Shown here one piece after another: positions 57,501 through 63,928 of a stretch of DNA of 64,000 bases. A program made the translations under genes and the position numbers. The stretch is from Beroe forskalii (Eukaryota; Ctenophora; Nuda; Beroida; Beroidae). The stretch lies in the NCBI GenBank assembly GCA_011033025.1, contig WFMF01000146.1, positions 310,001 to 374,000 of the forward strand, written 5' to 3'. Each line of letters begins with the position of its first letter. Positions within the stretch are counted from its first letter, which is position 1. Below the pieces are notes generated by a model that saw only the letters and a list, made by a program, of their open reading frames with translations, searched no databases and was not told the DNA's origin.

Positions 57501-60500
57501 TAACTGTTCATGACTTGAAGGGAAATCTTGGAAAACAGTATGTGTCTTCAGACTCAGAATAATCTTCCTCTTCATTGTGCACACTTTATAGAATGCTAGC
57601 ATCGAATTGACAAATTTGCTTCCTACCAATGCATTTGCTTGTTATCACATAGAGCAAAGCAGTGAGCTGCTGCATGCAGCTGACGTGGATAGTCTACAAT
57701 CTGAGTAAATCAACCTCCAGAGTGAGTTCTTGTCTGCTAAGGAGGAGGTTTTGAAGGTAGAGGATGAAGAGCTTATTAAAGAGATAAAGAGGACTGTGAA
57801 AACAGGGATTAAGAGCTGGGTGGACCTTGTCAATAAGAGCGTAAAGAGTTCTAAAATCACCACCCAAGTGATCAAGGAGGCAGTGAAGTCTGTACTGACA
57901 GAGGAGACTTGTTCACAGAGCGTGATGTGAACGGGTTGAAGGACAGAAAGGGCTCTATGGAAGAAGACACTTGGCAGCAGGTGGAAATCGTGGGGGAAAT
58001 TGAAGTATCATCATTACTATTCAAGTTCTTATTGATTTTTCTTGAAAACTTTCTCTCAATCTTTAGACTTAATGTGGCGTTTGTTGCTATGCTTTGAAGC
58101 AACTTGTCTATGTTTGCTATGTGCAAGGAACTTTTGAAATTAAAAAGTAGTTTTTACATTTTATTAACATTCTTCACTAGTTAGGTCATAGTTATTATGG
58201 ATATACAGTGTGGCATCTGAGAATGATTCTGAAATCTCCACTCACGTGACATATTTCGTTAGAACATGAAACTGATTTGATAATAATGGAATGTAGTGGT
58301 GCCAACCAATTGGAAATTTCAGAGGGATTTTCCTCTCTCAATGTGTGACACCTGTGTAAAATATCCTTCAGTTCACGATTCATGGGTTATTGGCATGTTT
58401 TTTCTTATAATTGCCCTACAGTTGAATAACTTTTAAATTTTTGAATAAGTTTCGTTAGCTAACATAAATTCAATAATTTTAATTGCTTGTCAAGTGTTGA
58501 ATTACTATTTCAACTGTTGAATCACTAACTGTTATTTCAAACTGTCGAATTACTATTTTCAACTATTCAATGGTAATTTTACTGTACTCAAATCACTTGT
58601 TGGCCCCTTTTGGACAATAATAGATCAAATTTGACCACTTCTGCGTATATTTTGACCAATTTCACATCTTGGTTTGTGGCCAAAATTGAAGAAAAATTTT
58701 GTCCCTTCAGCTGATGGTAATGTGTTTTTCAGATCAGATACTTGCCTTTGACGGCCTCAGGTTCCGAGATGGGACCCCACAAACTCGCAAACCTTCTAAA
58801 ACCACTGCACATGTGACATGCACCCACTTAAATAACTTCAGATGCTGAATATTGAATAATTATTATATTTCAGCACTCTCCTTAACCTTTAAGTTGAGTG
58901 CTGAAATATAATAACATTCCTCTAACTAGAGGTGTCGTGTGCTATGTCTGGCTTAAATCATAACTAAAATCTTCATAAAAAACATTGCCATACAAATATC
59001 ATTACTGTCTTTTCGCAGGGTGGATGGAAAGAGACCAACAGGGCAAAACACCACCCAGACAATTGATATCACCTTAGAGCACAAATTGTGCAAAAGCGAC
59101 GCTCATGTGTAATTCTGTGACACAATTTTACAGTTAGGGTTAGGATGTATGATCTGCTCAAGCATTCCCATTGCATAATTTCTGCTTTAAGGTGGTGTTT
59201 GGTCCGAGTGGTGTTATGTCCTGCCATCCTTTGGCATCAATCTGGTTGAATAAGATATAGATTTTCAATTATCTTGGAAGGTAGCTAGACCTATATTACC
59301 TGGGAAAAATGGGCATAATATGTCGTTATCAAAAAGCTGTCAAGCTGCTGGGCTAGAAAAATGCAGCTCAAATAAACTATTTATGACATGGTCCTATATG
59401 ACATATTATGATATTCTTGTGTTCCAGGTGATGATGTGAGGAAGTACTGTGCTCCCTGTAACCGATGGTTCATCAGTGTGAGGAATGCCCAGTACCACTT
59501 CCAGGAAGTCCATCTCCAGATCAAACCATTCTCTTGTAATGAGTGTGGCAGGAGTTTTGGGAGACAGTCATCTCTCAATCGACACCTGGCTACCAAGATA
59601 CACAAGGACCAATATAGGAGGCAGCATCCCAGACAACACAATGATTGAGTTAAATAACCATTGACCATGGCTGTGACCCATATCATTATCAATACAACAT
59701 AGCATTTTTAAGTGATAAACGATGAGAATTGTTACTTTGCATGCTGGATATTATAGTGCAAATTAGTACTTAGGTTGAAGTTTGAATGTTTTAACTGATA
59801 CCACATCAGATACGAAAGGGTTATCCTCAGAAGCTTTCAAAAATCATGTGATAATTGTCATTAAGTTAATATTCTGTATTTGTAAAAAATGCACATACCT
59901 ACGTGCATATTGATATATTAGTTAAATAATTTACATGCTGGACACTGGACAGTGGACATTATGTTATATTCTCAAGAGTGCAAATAAGTTATAAGTATTC
60001 TGCATGTAAAATATAAATGAGGGATGAACTGGATTTATCTACACCAATCTTATTTTCACGAGTGTGGTGTAATTTCAGTAACAGAGGTGTCGACACATCT
60101 GAGATCGGTGTCTGAAATTTCCACAAAACTGCAATTTGTACGTGCGTGATACTGATTTAACAGTATATTCATGTACATATATGGCGCTGTGCAATCAGAA
60201 ATTTCAGAATGATTCTCAATTCTCGAAGTGGCGACACCTCTGTTATACTATTATGTGAGTGTAAATCTTAAGCCAATGTGCATGTGTGCAGATGGATCAA
60301 TCGAATAAGGGATCGTTCACATATTACGTAATCGCCTAGAGGGGGGAGGGGTTTCCGAATGATTACGTTACATGTTATTGTAACAAAAACAACTACTGTA
60401 AACTTGATTAAGAGGGGGAGAGGGGGTTGAAATCGGCCAAAAATTGATTACGTAATATGTGAACGATCCCTAAGGGATTTTCCATTCTCATGTTTGTGAT

Positions 60501-61459
60501 TGTTAGAAATTCTATCAAATAAAGATGCACTAAAAGCAAAATTTTACATCACTATTCATGGATTGATCCAGCTACACGCATTTTATGTGTTACTGACAGT
60601 TGATTTTTTATATTGGTGACAGTAAACAATTGTTCAATGCTATCTATACAGTGTACAGTGTACACATATGGGTCATGATGGGCAGGGCTGAATCTTCTGT
60701 CACATGAATCTGGTGTATTAGATAACTAGACCTATCAGCTGAATTTTTATTCAATGGTTTAATTCTGTGTACTGCAATTTTCAATTCCCTTGAAGTGGAA
60801 TAATCATTGACCATATTCAAACTTTCAAACATTGTTAAATAATTTAGTTAATTCCAAATTTATCTAGCTTTCTTTTTCGTATATTGCAAAGTTTCAAGAT
60901 CAATGATTCATGAAAATCATTCCAATTCATAACTCAATGAAATATTTCCCCTCCAATTGCTATCATTACAAGCAGGCATTGAGGGAGGGTTACAAATGGT
61001 CAGTTTCTGAAAATGGCCCAAAATTTCTATGTATTCCCTCCACTCTCCAGTGTGGCGACCGAGATAACAGCCAATTGAACTTTTAAAAAACTAATGCCTC
61101 CCTCCTTGTTCCATATGGAATCTGCATGTTTTAGTTTATTTTAGGTACTCATATATAATGCTTATCATGTGATTTCAGATGCGGTGTGTCAAATATGTTA
61201 CAAGTCCTTCTACTCTGGTAATGAAGTAAAAGCTCATGTGGAAAGGGTTCACCTCAAGATCAAGAAATACCAATGTGAAACATGTGGCCAGCAGTTTTAT
61301 AAGAGAGGAGATATCCAGAGGCATCACAAGAGACGTTTTCATTTTGGAACTATCAATGTGGAGGGTGAATCTAATCCAGCATGCTACAACTTCCTGAAAG
61401 AGGCTCTTAATTTTCTTGATACTGTGAAGCTGCAAACTGATAGTGAAACTTCAAAATAA
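39387..61459 (+). CDS. Transcription factor locus: 4 common exons plus an array of alternative 3' terminal DNA-binding exons (lola-like architecture)
   Basis: Common exons 39387-39540, 39727-39834, 39968-40919 and 41094-41152 join in frame to 424 codons and end in phase 1. Downstream are 14 candidate terminal modules. Thirteen begin after a canonical AG in the matching phase (two bases, then codons) and run to their own stop. Modules 1-3 encode a helix-turn-helix-like fold. Modules 4-14 encode two or three C2H2/C2HC fingers with a shared VH[LM]-K/R linker before the second finger; module 5 is split over three exons and lacks a phase-matched first acceptor. One protein body with many swappable DNA-binding ends is the arrangement of Drosophila lola and mod(mdg4). 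Here there is no BTB domain. The gene's name and targets are unknown. Alternative splicing is inferred from structure, not observed. Confidence 0.8.
39727..39834 (+). CDS. Common exon 2 (acidic)
   Basis: 108 bp, phase 1 to phase 1, acceptor CTTCAG, donor GTAACT. It encodes QHLAPVIEAVSDASADIDEI and DDLSPENHIASATLS, an acidic stretch. Being phase-neutral it could be skipped without breaking the frame. Confidence 0.8.
39968..40919 (+). CDS. Common exon 3 (P/Q/T-rich, 10-residue repeats)
   Basis: 952 bp, phase 1 to phase 2, acceptor GCTTCAG, donor AT|GTAAGT. It encodes a low-complexity region with about ten repeats of the type TPAPVQTLLQ (30-bp units, about 40150-40390), then Ser/Thr/Pro-rich sequence and the acidic motif VIDIKEEMDDVDD, which contains a SUMO-consensus IKEE. 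A disordered transactivation or protein-interaction region is the likely role. Confidence 0.82.
41094..41152 (+). CDS. Common exon 4 (last shared exon)
   Basis: 59 bp, phase 2 to phase 1, acceptor TTTACAG, donor A|GTAAGA. It encodes KNISDAGLAVSSIKGQANP. Its one-base overhang (A) is completed by the first two bases of each terminal exon. Confidence 0.78.
41217..41275. repeat. TGTACAATG tandem palindrome just after the last common exon
   Basis: Three TGTACAATG copies, then ACATTGTACC and GTGTACATTGTGC. The segment can fold on itself and is dense in TGTA. Confidence 0.75.
41276..42773. other. Intron between the common exons and the first terminal exon
   Basis: AT-rich. It includes a CAGA simple repeat (42138-42240). 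An acceptor at 41959-41960 followed by a ten-codon frame to a stop could make a short alternative end, but support is weak. Confidence 0.45.
42774..43147 (+). CDS. Terminal exon 1: helix-turn-helix-like module
   Basis: It follows CCACAG in phase 1 and ends TTC TGA at 43147. A PPKRRRLS basic signal is followed by about 45 residues of HTH character: YNEVRERCISGEPMKDALER, CGSKRTAFYQMKPIVELLLT. This pattern (short helix, turn, [ST]TFY.[WM]K.[IV].EL) recurs in terminal exons 2 and 3. The acceptor phase matches the common exons. A DNA-binding role is inferred. Confidence 0.78.
43333..43690 (+). pseudogene. Terminal exon 2: helix-turn-helix-like module, frameshifted
   Basis: The phase-1 acceptor at 43331-43332 opens a frame with MLLSYQNVLAEVNSGVSINR and INRSTFFRWKWI, then hits TGA at 43536-43538. 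The next frame (from about 43475) carries the rest of the family pattern (LSRELTSRDLYVTCKRELMS, GTSYEAASQKRQDG) to a stop at 43685-43687. Compared with terminal exons 1 and 3 the two halves form one module, so an indel near 43475-43490 has split it. It may be a dead exon or a sequence error. Confidence 0.6.
44105..44365. mobile_element. MITE-like palindrome, GCGGCGTATTATGCTTT ends
   Basis: GGCGTATTATGCTTT at the left is mirrored by AAAGCATAATACGCCGCG at the right, with GTTTACGC blocks outside both ends. Confidence 0.6.
45705..45980. repeat. 17-bp minisatellite TAGACTCAATTCCATCG
   Basis: About 14 variable copies (CAATTCCATCG, CGATTCTATCG, CAATTCCACGG) end about 45 bp before the acceptor of terminal exon 3. 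Confidence 0.88.
46027..46319 (+). CDS. Terminal exon 3: helix-turn-helix-like module
   Basis: The acceptor GCCGAAG enters in phase 1, and the frame runs to TGA at 46317-46319. It encodes TIHLYYTKALELVKAGTRTA, EAIRATGLPRSTFYKWKPVA and FEPADLLRVCRAAMMG. The A.R.TG[LI].[RK]STFY.WK core is the HTH-like pattern shared with exons 1 and 2. A canonical AATAAA lies about 60 bp after the stop. Confidence 0.78.
46380..46385 (+). terminator. Poly(A) signal AATAAA for terminal exon 3
   Basis: AATAAA about 60 bp after the stop of terminal exon 3, followed by A/T-rich sequence. Confidence 0.6.
46443..46895. mobile_element. MITE family with ACACGATTTTGAGATATGAG ends, copy 1
   Basis: The ends carry GAGTTGGCTATGATGGCC and, inverted, GGCCATCTTGTCTGACTC, plus CCTAACATTTT and AAAATGTTGG. 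A second copy lies at 54845-55110. Confidence 0.65.
46900..48925. other. Spacer before terminal exon 4, no gene seen
   Basis: It includes a short CGGCGC-type stretch (48296-48390) related to the GGCGCC element of the SLC25 intron. No terminal exon with matching phase and stop was found. Confidence 0.5.
48296..48390. repeat. CGGCGCTGATC-type GC-rich palindromic fragment
   Basis: CGACTCGGCGCTGATC, GATCGGCGCCGATT and CGCTGATCGGCGACG blocks resemble the composition of the element at 28414-29598. Probably a decayed relative. Confidence 0.5.
48978..49180 (+). CDS. Terminal exon 4: two zinc fingers
   Basis: Acceptor TTGTTCAG, phase 1, stop at 49178-49180. Finger 1 CGYCGKVFRGNSRMSNLKRH has two extra residues between the second Cys and first His (x14 instead of x12). 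Finger 2 is CPACDNAFRRKEHLQKH with a normal C2H2 layout. The second finger resembles the last finger of terminal exon 9. Confidence 0.82.
49110..49305 (+). repeat. Partial duplication of the 3' end of terminal exon 4
   Basis: The block CAGAAACACATCCTCAACAA through the stop and GTAGAGGAGA is present twice (49110-49190 and 49230-49305), separated by GA-rich repeats. The second copy lacks the finger start. Confidence 0.88.
50010..50585 (+). repeat. Minisatellite of CACTGCACCCCTT units (12-13 bp)
   Basis: About 45 variable copies of TTCACTGCACCCC. All frames appear open because stops are rare in it; the long frames here are repeat artefacts. Confidence 0.9.
50732..51336 (+). CDS. Terminal module 5: zinc fingers split over three small exons
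   Basis: Exon a ends at 50816 (CNECGATFCESS, donor C|GTGAGT). Exon b is 50970-51047 (LKRHKRDVHETKTKKCDYCD). Exon c is 51257-51336 (ANRLRQHMTRHNS, stop TAG). Joined, they give two perfect C-x2-C-x12-H-x4/x3-H fingers, and both introns (about 150 and 210 bp) fall inside fingers in phase 1. The start of exon a is unclear: the acceptors near 50731-50770 are not in phase 1 with the finger frame, so another exon or an indel may precede it. Confidence 0.55.
51679..51866 (+). CDS. Terminal exon 6: C2H2 plus C2HC finger pair
   Basis: Acceptor GCCCCAG, phase 1, stop at 51864-51866. Finger 1 is CKFCDKMLTSYGGMKHHEET followed by VH. Finger 2 is CHMCDITFSTKSHRIRHEKI followed by SC, with Cys in place of the last His. 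Close paralogue of exons 7 and 8. Confidence 0.85.
52321..52520 (+). CDS. Terminal exon 7: C2H2 plus C2HC finger pair
   Basis: Acceptor ACCCACAG, phase 1, stop TGA at 52518-52520. Finger 1 is CQYCSKVLTTATGIRQHEQI; finger 2 is CRQCDSTFSYMSNRRYHEKT ending in YC. It is followed by tandem copies of its own 3' end. Confidence 0.85.
52473..52710 (+). repeat. Tandem copies of the 3' end of terminal exon 7
   Basis: The block with AAAACGTACTGCAAAAACCG, TCCTT..TTGCTGGAAAGGATG and TGATGTATTGA recurs about four times with increasing divergence. Confidence 0.88.
52711..53558. other. Spacer between terminal exons 7 and 8, no gene seen
   Basis: AT-rich; nothing recognisable. Confidence 0.45.
53559..53758 (+). 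CDS. Terminal exon 8: C2H2 plus C2HC finger pair
   Basis: Acceptor GTTGCAG, phase 1, stop TAG at 53756-53758. Finger 1 is CKFCTKVLTTTQGIKHHEET; finger 2 is CRMCDNTFSSLSNRSCHEKA ending in FC. With exons 6 and 7 it forms a clear tandem-duplication trio. Confidence 0.85.
54280..54569 (+). CDS. Terminal exon 9: three zinc fingers
   Basis: Acceptor TCTGCAG, phase 1, stop at 54567-54569. Fingers: CEICGLQGFSSLYALKLHKE (one extra residue), CKHCGLYFKNKSWLRRHMAE and CSLCSMRFKRKEHLKNHFRT. The last finger resembles finger 2 of terminal exon 4. Confidence 0.85.
54845..55110. mobile_element. MITE family with ATGAGTTGG/TAAGATGGC ends, copy 2
   Basis: The left end AGAGTTGGCTAAGATGGC and right end ATGACCAACTCATATCCC are inverted. 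The centre is a hairpin with ATCCAAATTTTGGATGTGAT. Related to 46443-46895. Confidence 0.65.
55196..55434 (+). CDS. Terminal exon 10: C2H2 plus C2HC finger pair
   Basis: Acceptor AGTTTCAG, phase 1, stop TGA at 55432-55434. Finger 1 is CLICGKEFSFSKSVREHIIS; finger 2 is CKYCHKTFGTQPACNRHENH ending in HC. A 25-residue tail (RIPKPSSYPLWDTNNS) follows. Confidence 0.85.
55435..56182. other. Spacer between terminal exons 10 and 11, no gene seen
   Basis: AT-rich; nothing recognisable. Confidence 0.45.
56183..56373 (+). CDS. Terminal exon 11: C2H2 plus C2HC finger pair
   Basis: Acceptor AATTTCAG, phase 1, stop at 56371-56373. Finger 1 is CPICFKIFAEKKYIKVHINT; finger 2 is CRRCGKAFRQNSSRLRHERM ending NRC (His-x5-Cys). 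Confidence 0.84.
56900..57125. repeat. Interspersed repeats: half of a GATCGTTCA MITE and second copy of the AAGGTAATGTGTGCTT repeat
   Basis: 56900-56955 matches one end of the MITE at 60309-60470 (CCAAAAATTGATAACATAAT, GAACGATC). 56995-57125 matches 16612-16745 (GGTGTCTTGTGAACACCATT, GACTACTATAGAGGC). Confidence 0.7.
57336..57562 (+). CDS. Terminal exon 12: two C2H2 zinc fingers
   Basis: Acceptor ACTTCAG, phase 1, stop at 57560-57562. Fingers CSVCSRTFRTSSNAKIHFNE and CPKCSKSFSRQSNLNRHLTV are joined by a VHLGIKPYK linker. Paralogous to terminal exon 13. Confidence 0.85.
57650..57985 (+). pseudogene. Fragment of a non-LTR retrotransposon ORF1-like coding sequence
   Basis: A mostly open frame with LSAKEEVLKVEDEELIKEIK, TGIKSWVDLVNKSVKSS and TTQVIKEAVKSVLTEE resembles the helical ORF1 region of some invertebrate LINEs (…TEIKSWSDVV…VKEAV..V..EE). 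It has an in-frame stop upstream (TAA near 57706) and a frame change at about 57925, and no RT domain. Confidence 0.45.
58205..58357. mobile_element. MITE family with ACAGNGGTGTCG-like ends, copy 1
   Basis: The left end ACAGTGTGGCATCTGAGAAT and right end ATGTGTGACACCTGTGT are inverted. TTCTGAAAT and ATTTCAGA pair inside. Related to 60080-60248. Confidence 0.6.
58358..59427. other. Spacer between terminal exons 12 and 13
   Basis: It includes a loosely palindromic stretch at 59013-59225 (GGATGG.AGAGACCAACAGG and a partial inverse). No further exon was recognised. Confidence 0.45.
58861..58913. repeat. Perfect 18-bp hairpin stem
   Basis: TATTATATTTCAGCACTC pairs with GAGTGCTGAAATATAATA across a loop of about 17 bases. 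Confidence 0.85.
59428..59648 (+). CDS. Terminal exon 13: two zinc fingers
   Basis: Acceptor GTTCCAG, phase 1, stop at 59646-59648. Fingers CAPCNRWFISVRNAQYHFQE and CNECGRSFGRQSSLNRHLAT (His-x5-His) are joined by VHLQIKPFS. Close to terminal exon 12 in the second finger. Confidence 0.85.
60080..60248. mobile_element. MITE family with AACAGAGGTGTCG ends, copy 2
   Basis: The left end TAACAGAGGTGTCGACACAT and right end TGGCGACACCTCTGTTATA are inverted. CTGAAATTT and AAATTTCAG pair inside. Confidence 0.7.
60277..60586. mobile_element. MITE family with TGTGCAGAT ends, copy 4, interrupted by another MITE
   Basis: The left end ATGTGTGCAGATGGATCAAT and right end ATGGATTGATCCAGCTACAC belong to the family at 15921, 17381 and 17911. 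The element at 60309-60470 lies inside it. Confidence 0.65.
60309..60470. mobile_element. Intact GGGATCGTTCAC MITE with TAA target duplication (Harbinger-like)
   Basis: 162 bp with inverted ends GGGATCGTTCACATATTACG and its complement, flanked by TAA on both sides (60306-60308, 60471-60473). A three-base TAA duplication is typical of PIF/Harbinger elements. Degenerate relatives lie at 30263-30410, about 14390-14500 and 56900-56955. Confidence 0.8.
61179..61459 (+). CDS. Terminal exon 14: two zinc fingers with a long tail
   Basis: Acceptor GATTTCAG, phase 1, stop TAA at 61457-61459. Fingers CQICYKSFYSGNEVKAHVER and CETCGQQFYKRGDIQRHHKR (His-x5-His) are followed by about 40 residues ending LDTVKLQTDSETSK. 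Last terminal exon found in the window. Confidence 0.85.
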
Positions 61460-62398
61460 CTTTTAATAATTTTACTAGATGTGATTTTGAACTGCTGTCC
61501 TTTGACAATTGAACTACTTAGATTAAATTTGAAAAAGCATTTTCTCTTTTTCTAGTTATAGATATAGGCCGAAAAACAAATGAAATTGTTTGGGTTTCTG
61601 GATATAATGATATTATGGACTTCAATTGCAGCACTGGAGTAGAAGTGAGCCTGTCGCTGTAAATGATATTGTAAATGTAAATATCATCTTGCCATGATTA
61701 TTGACAGCATATAAGGTATATTCCCTAAATTTCACTGCAACACCAGCACTTCCATTTAATTCCATATTATCATATGCAGAAACCCAAACTAATTCAATTG
61801 TTTTTGGACCTCAGTACCATATCAATGTTTTTCGTCTTTGGAAAATATCTGGTATTTTTTGTGATATTTGTGATAATAGAGATTAGAGGCACTGAGGCTT
61901 ATACTTGGCTTATTAGAGAGTGTTTGATTTATTAGGTACTTGATAAACATCATTATTTAACACAATTAAGCTTATGAGCTAAATGATGATATTAGAACAT
62001 TATTTGGGTCGTTTGATATGTTTTAATGAGTATAAATTGTTTTTAGTAATTATTTTTGAACAGAAAAGGCCAATAAGGTATCCTAGTTTTTGAATTGAAG
62101 GACTTTAACATTGATTCGATCAATGATGCAATCTTTCTTTAAGCACAAAATCGTCAAACAGTGCAGTGGGCAGCTGTAAGCTTTGTCTTATTTTCATTTT
62201 TGTATGGTTCAAGTATTGACAATTTGATTTTCTCAGAATCAATTATTAGTATAAATTCACCTTATTTTAAAAAATTTTCATTGATGTGTGTATATCAAAA
62301 TATTCTATGATTGAAATTCAAAGAAATTTGAATTGTGAAATAGTCTCTCAGCTGGCAAAGCCAACAATTAAAGGCAGTATCCAAGTTGCCCGACACAC
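61460..62398. other. Intergenic stretch downstream of the array, no gene seen
   Basis: AT-rich, no recognisable product. Confidence 0.5.
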
Positions 62399-62547
62399 TT
62401 AGTGGAATTCCACTATCGAGTTAGTGGAATTCCACTATCGACTTAGTAGACTTCCATTAACTGATAGTGGACTTCCATTATGAGATAGTAGACTTCCATT
62501 AAGAGATAGTGGAATTCCACTACGAGTTAATAGACGTCCACTATCTC
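62399..62547. repeat. Seven tandem 21-22-bp palindromic units upstream of the transposase
   Basis: The best units are TTAGTGGAATTCCACTATCG, containing the perfect palindrome AGTGGAATTCCACT. Others are TAGTAGACTTCCATTAAGAG-like variants. The array ends about 65 bp before the TATA box. Confidence 0.88.
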
Positions 62548-62611
62548 TGATGAGTCTAATCAGCTGAATTAGGGGACACCTTATTACCACGAAATCGTAT
62601 GCAGAGGAAAG

Positions 62612-62620
62612 TATAAATAG
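62612..62620 (+). promoter_or_regulatory. TATA box of the transposase gene
   Basis: TATAAATAG, about 34 bp before the ATG. A CTCTCTTCATCGCATTC stretch between them could hold the transcription start, which would leave a very short leader. Confidence 0.6.
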
Positions 62621-62653
62621 GAGTGATTCCCTGCTCTCTTCATCGCATTCACC

Positions 62654-63547
62654 ATGATTCCCTCTCTACAACAAGAGCTCATCTCCATCACAGACACTGA
62701 GGAACACGCCAGAGACTTCCTGTTCCGGAGGGGGATCCTGAAGAACACTCTTTCCTGCTCTTCCTGCAACGCACCGATGGACCTCGTCTCTTGTGCCGCC
62801 TCCAAAACCCCTGACCTGAAGATATGGCGCTGCTCTCCCTGTCGGAAGTTCAGAAACATCAGATCGGAGAGTGTCCTCTATGGCTTCAGGCTCTCCATGC
62901 AGCAGTTCCTCACCCTCATCTTCTACTTCAGCATCAAGTGCATGACGAACATCGCCATCTCACAGCTGGTTGGGTTGTCGGAGAACACTGTTTGTGACTG
63001 GAGGATCTACATCCACACCAGAGTTGCAGACTGGCTAGCTGTTAACTCCACTCCCCTTGGAGGTCCTGGAGTGATAGTCGAGTTGGACGAGGCCAAGTTC
63101 GGGAAGATGAAGTACAACAGGGGCGCCTACCGGGAGGGACAGTGGGTTCTTGGAGCAGTGGACAGGAATACCAACCAGTGCTTCCTCCTCATCTGCCCTA
63201 ACAACAGTCGGGATGCTGCTACACTCCTTCCCTTGATACAGCGCTGGATCCTCCCTGGGAGCATCGTGTACACCGACGAATGGGGAGCCTACAATTCCTT
63301 GACTGTGGCTGGCTACACTCACGAAACGGTGAACCACAGTATCCAGTTTGTGGACCCCACCACTGGAGTTCACACCAACACTCAGGAGGGGCTGTGGGCT
63401 CACGTGAAGCGATCTGTTGTTGGGAGCACAGACCTGGAGATGGCACTGATTGACTTCATGTTCAGGAGACGGTTTAATGCTACTGGAGGGGCGACTCAGA
63501 TTGCAAATTGTTTTAATGGTTATCTTACAGTTTTGAGGGCTAATTGA
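62654..63547 (+). CDS. Merlin/IS1595-type DDE transposase, intact ORF
   Basis: 297 residues without interruption. Order: a Cys4 zinc ribbon (C35, C38, C60, C63), a helix-turn-helix (NIAISQLVGLSENTVCDW, about 99-116), then the RNase-H-like DDE core with catalytic candidates D145 (VELDEAKFGK), D208 (VYTDEWGAY) and E245 (HTNTQEGLWAHVK). FVDPTTGVHTN and VNHS are typical of Merlin and bacterial IS1595 transposases. The length matches the family. It is a single exon with its own TATA box. No clear terminal inverted repeats were found around it, so it may be an element with unrecognised ends, a remnant, or a domesticated copy. Confidence 0.88.
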   Translation: MIPSLQQELISITDTEEHARDFLFRRGILKNTLSCSSCNAPMDLVSCAASKTPDLKIWRCSPCRKFRNIRSESVLYGFRLSMQQFLTLIFYFSIKCMTNIAISQLVGLSENTVCDWRIYIHTRVADWLAVNSTPLGGPGVIVELDEAKFGKMKYNRGAYREGQWVLGAVDRNTNQCFLLICPNNSRDAATLLPLIQRWILPGSIVYTDEWGAYNSLTVAGYTHETVNHSIQFVDPTTGVHTNTQEGLWAHVKRSVVGSTDLEMALIDFMFRRRFNATGGATQIANCFNGYLTVLRAN

Positions 63548-63583
63548 TGGACTTTATTTTTCAGTTTAAATGATTGAATGCTT

Positions 63584-63615
63584 TAGTATTGTATTGTATT
63601 GTATTGTATTGTAGG
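63584..63615. repeat. GTATT microsatellite after the transposase
   Basis: About six copies of GTATT between the transposase stop and a unique sequence. Confidence 0.85.
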
Positions 63616-63903
63616 TTCCCCAAACTCGGAAGTAAGGGGGACAGTACCCTTAAGGGCACTGCCAGCACTGGGGCCACGGGACACCACTTATAGCGACGGC
63701 AAGTTGCCACTGGTACCCACTGGGTGCTCTGGCTTTATTGGGAACAGCATTTCAGTGACATTGGCTTGGTGAACTTCACTGAGCAATGGGGTCCGGTGTT
63801 AGGCCAGACAAGCCGCCTTTACTGCTGCACACTACAGTTTGAGTCAACTATATCTCTGTCCAAAGCACAGAAAAATAGATTTACTCTCTCTGTCCACATT
63901 GCC

Positions 63904-63928
63904 ATGGGTCGGTCAAAAAGTCATAAAG
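63904..63928 (+). CDS. Possible first exon of a further gene
   Basis: CCATGG-type start context (GCCATGGG) with MGRSKSHK, then AAAG|GTAAGT, a strong donor. The peptide is too short to identify. The preceding 280 bp are GC-richer than the surroundings, as a 5' UTR might be. The candidate rests on the start context and donor alone. Confidence 0.25.

Noticed and set aside
59013-59225. Phase-1 acceptor before GGTGGATGGAAAGAGACC as a further terminal exon
   Set aside because: The frame ends after 19 codons with no cysteine or HTH pattern, and the stretch looks like a palindromic repeat.
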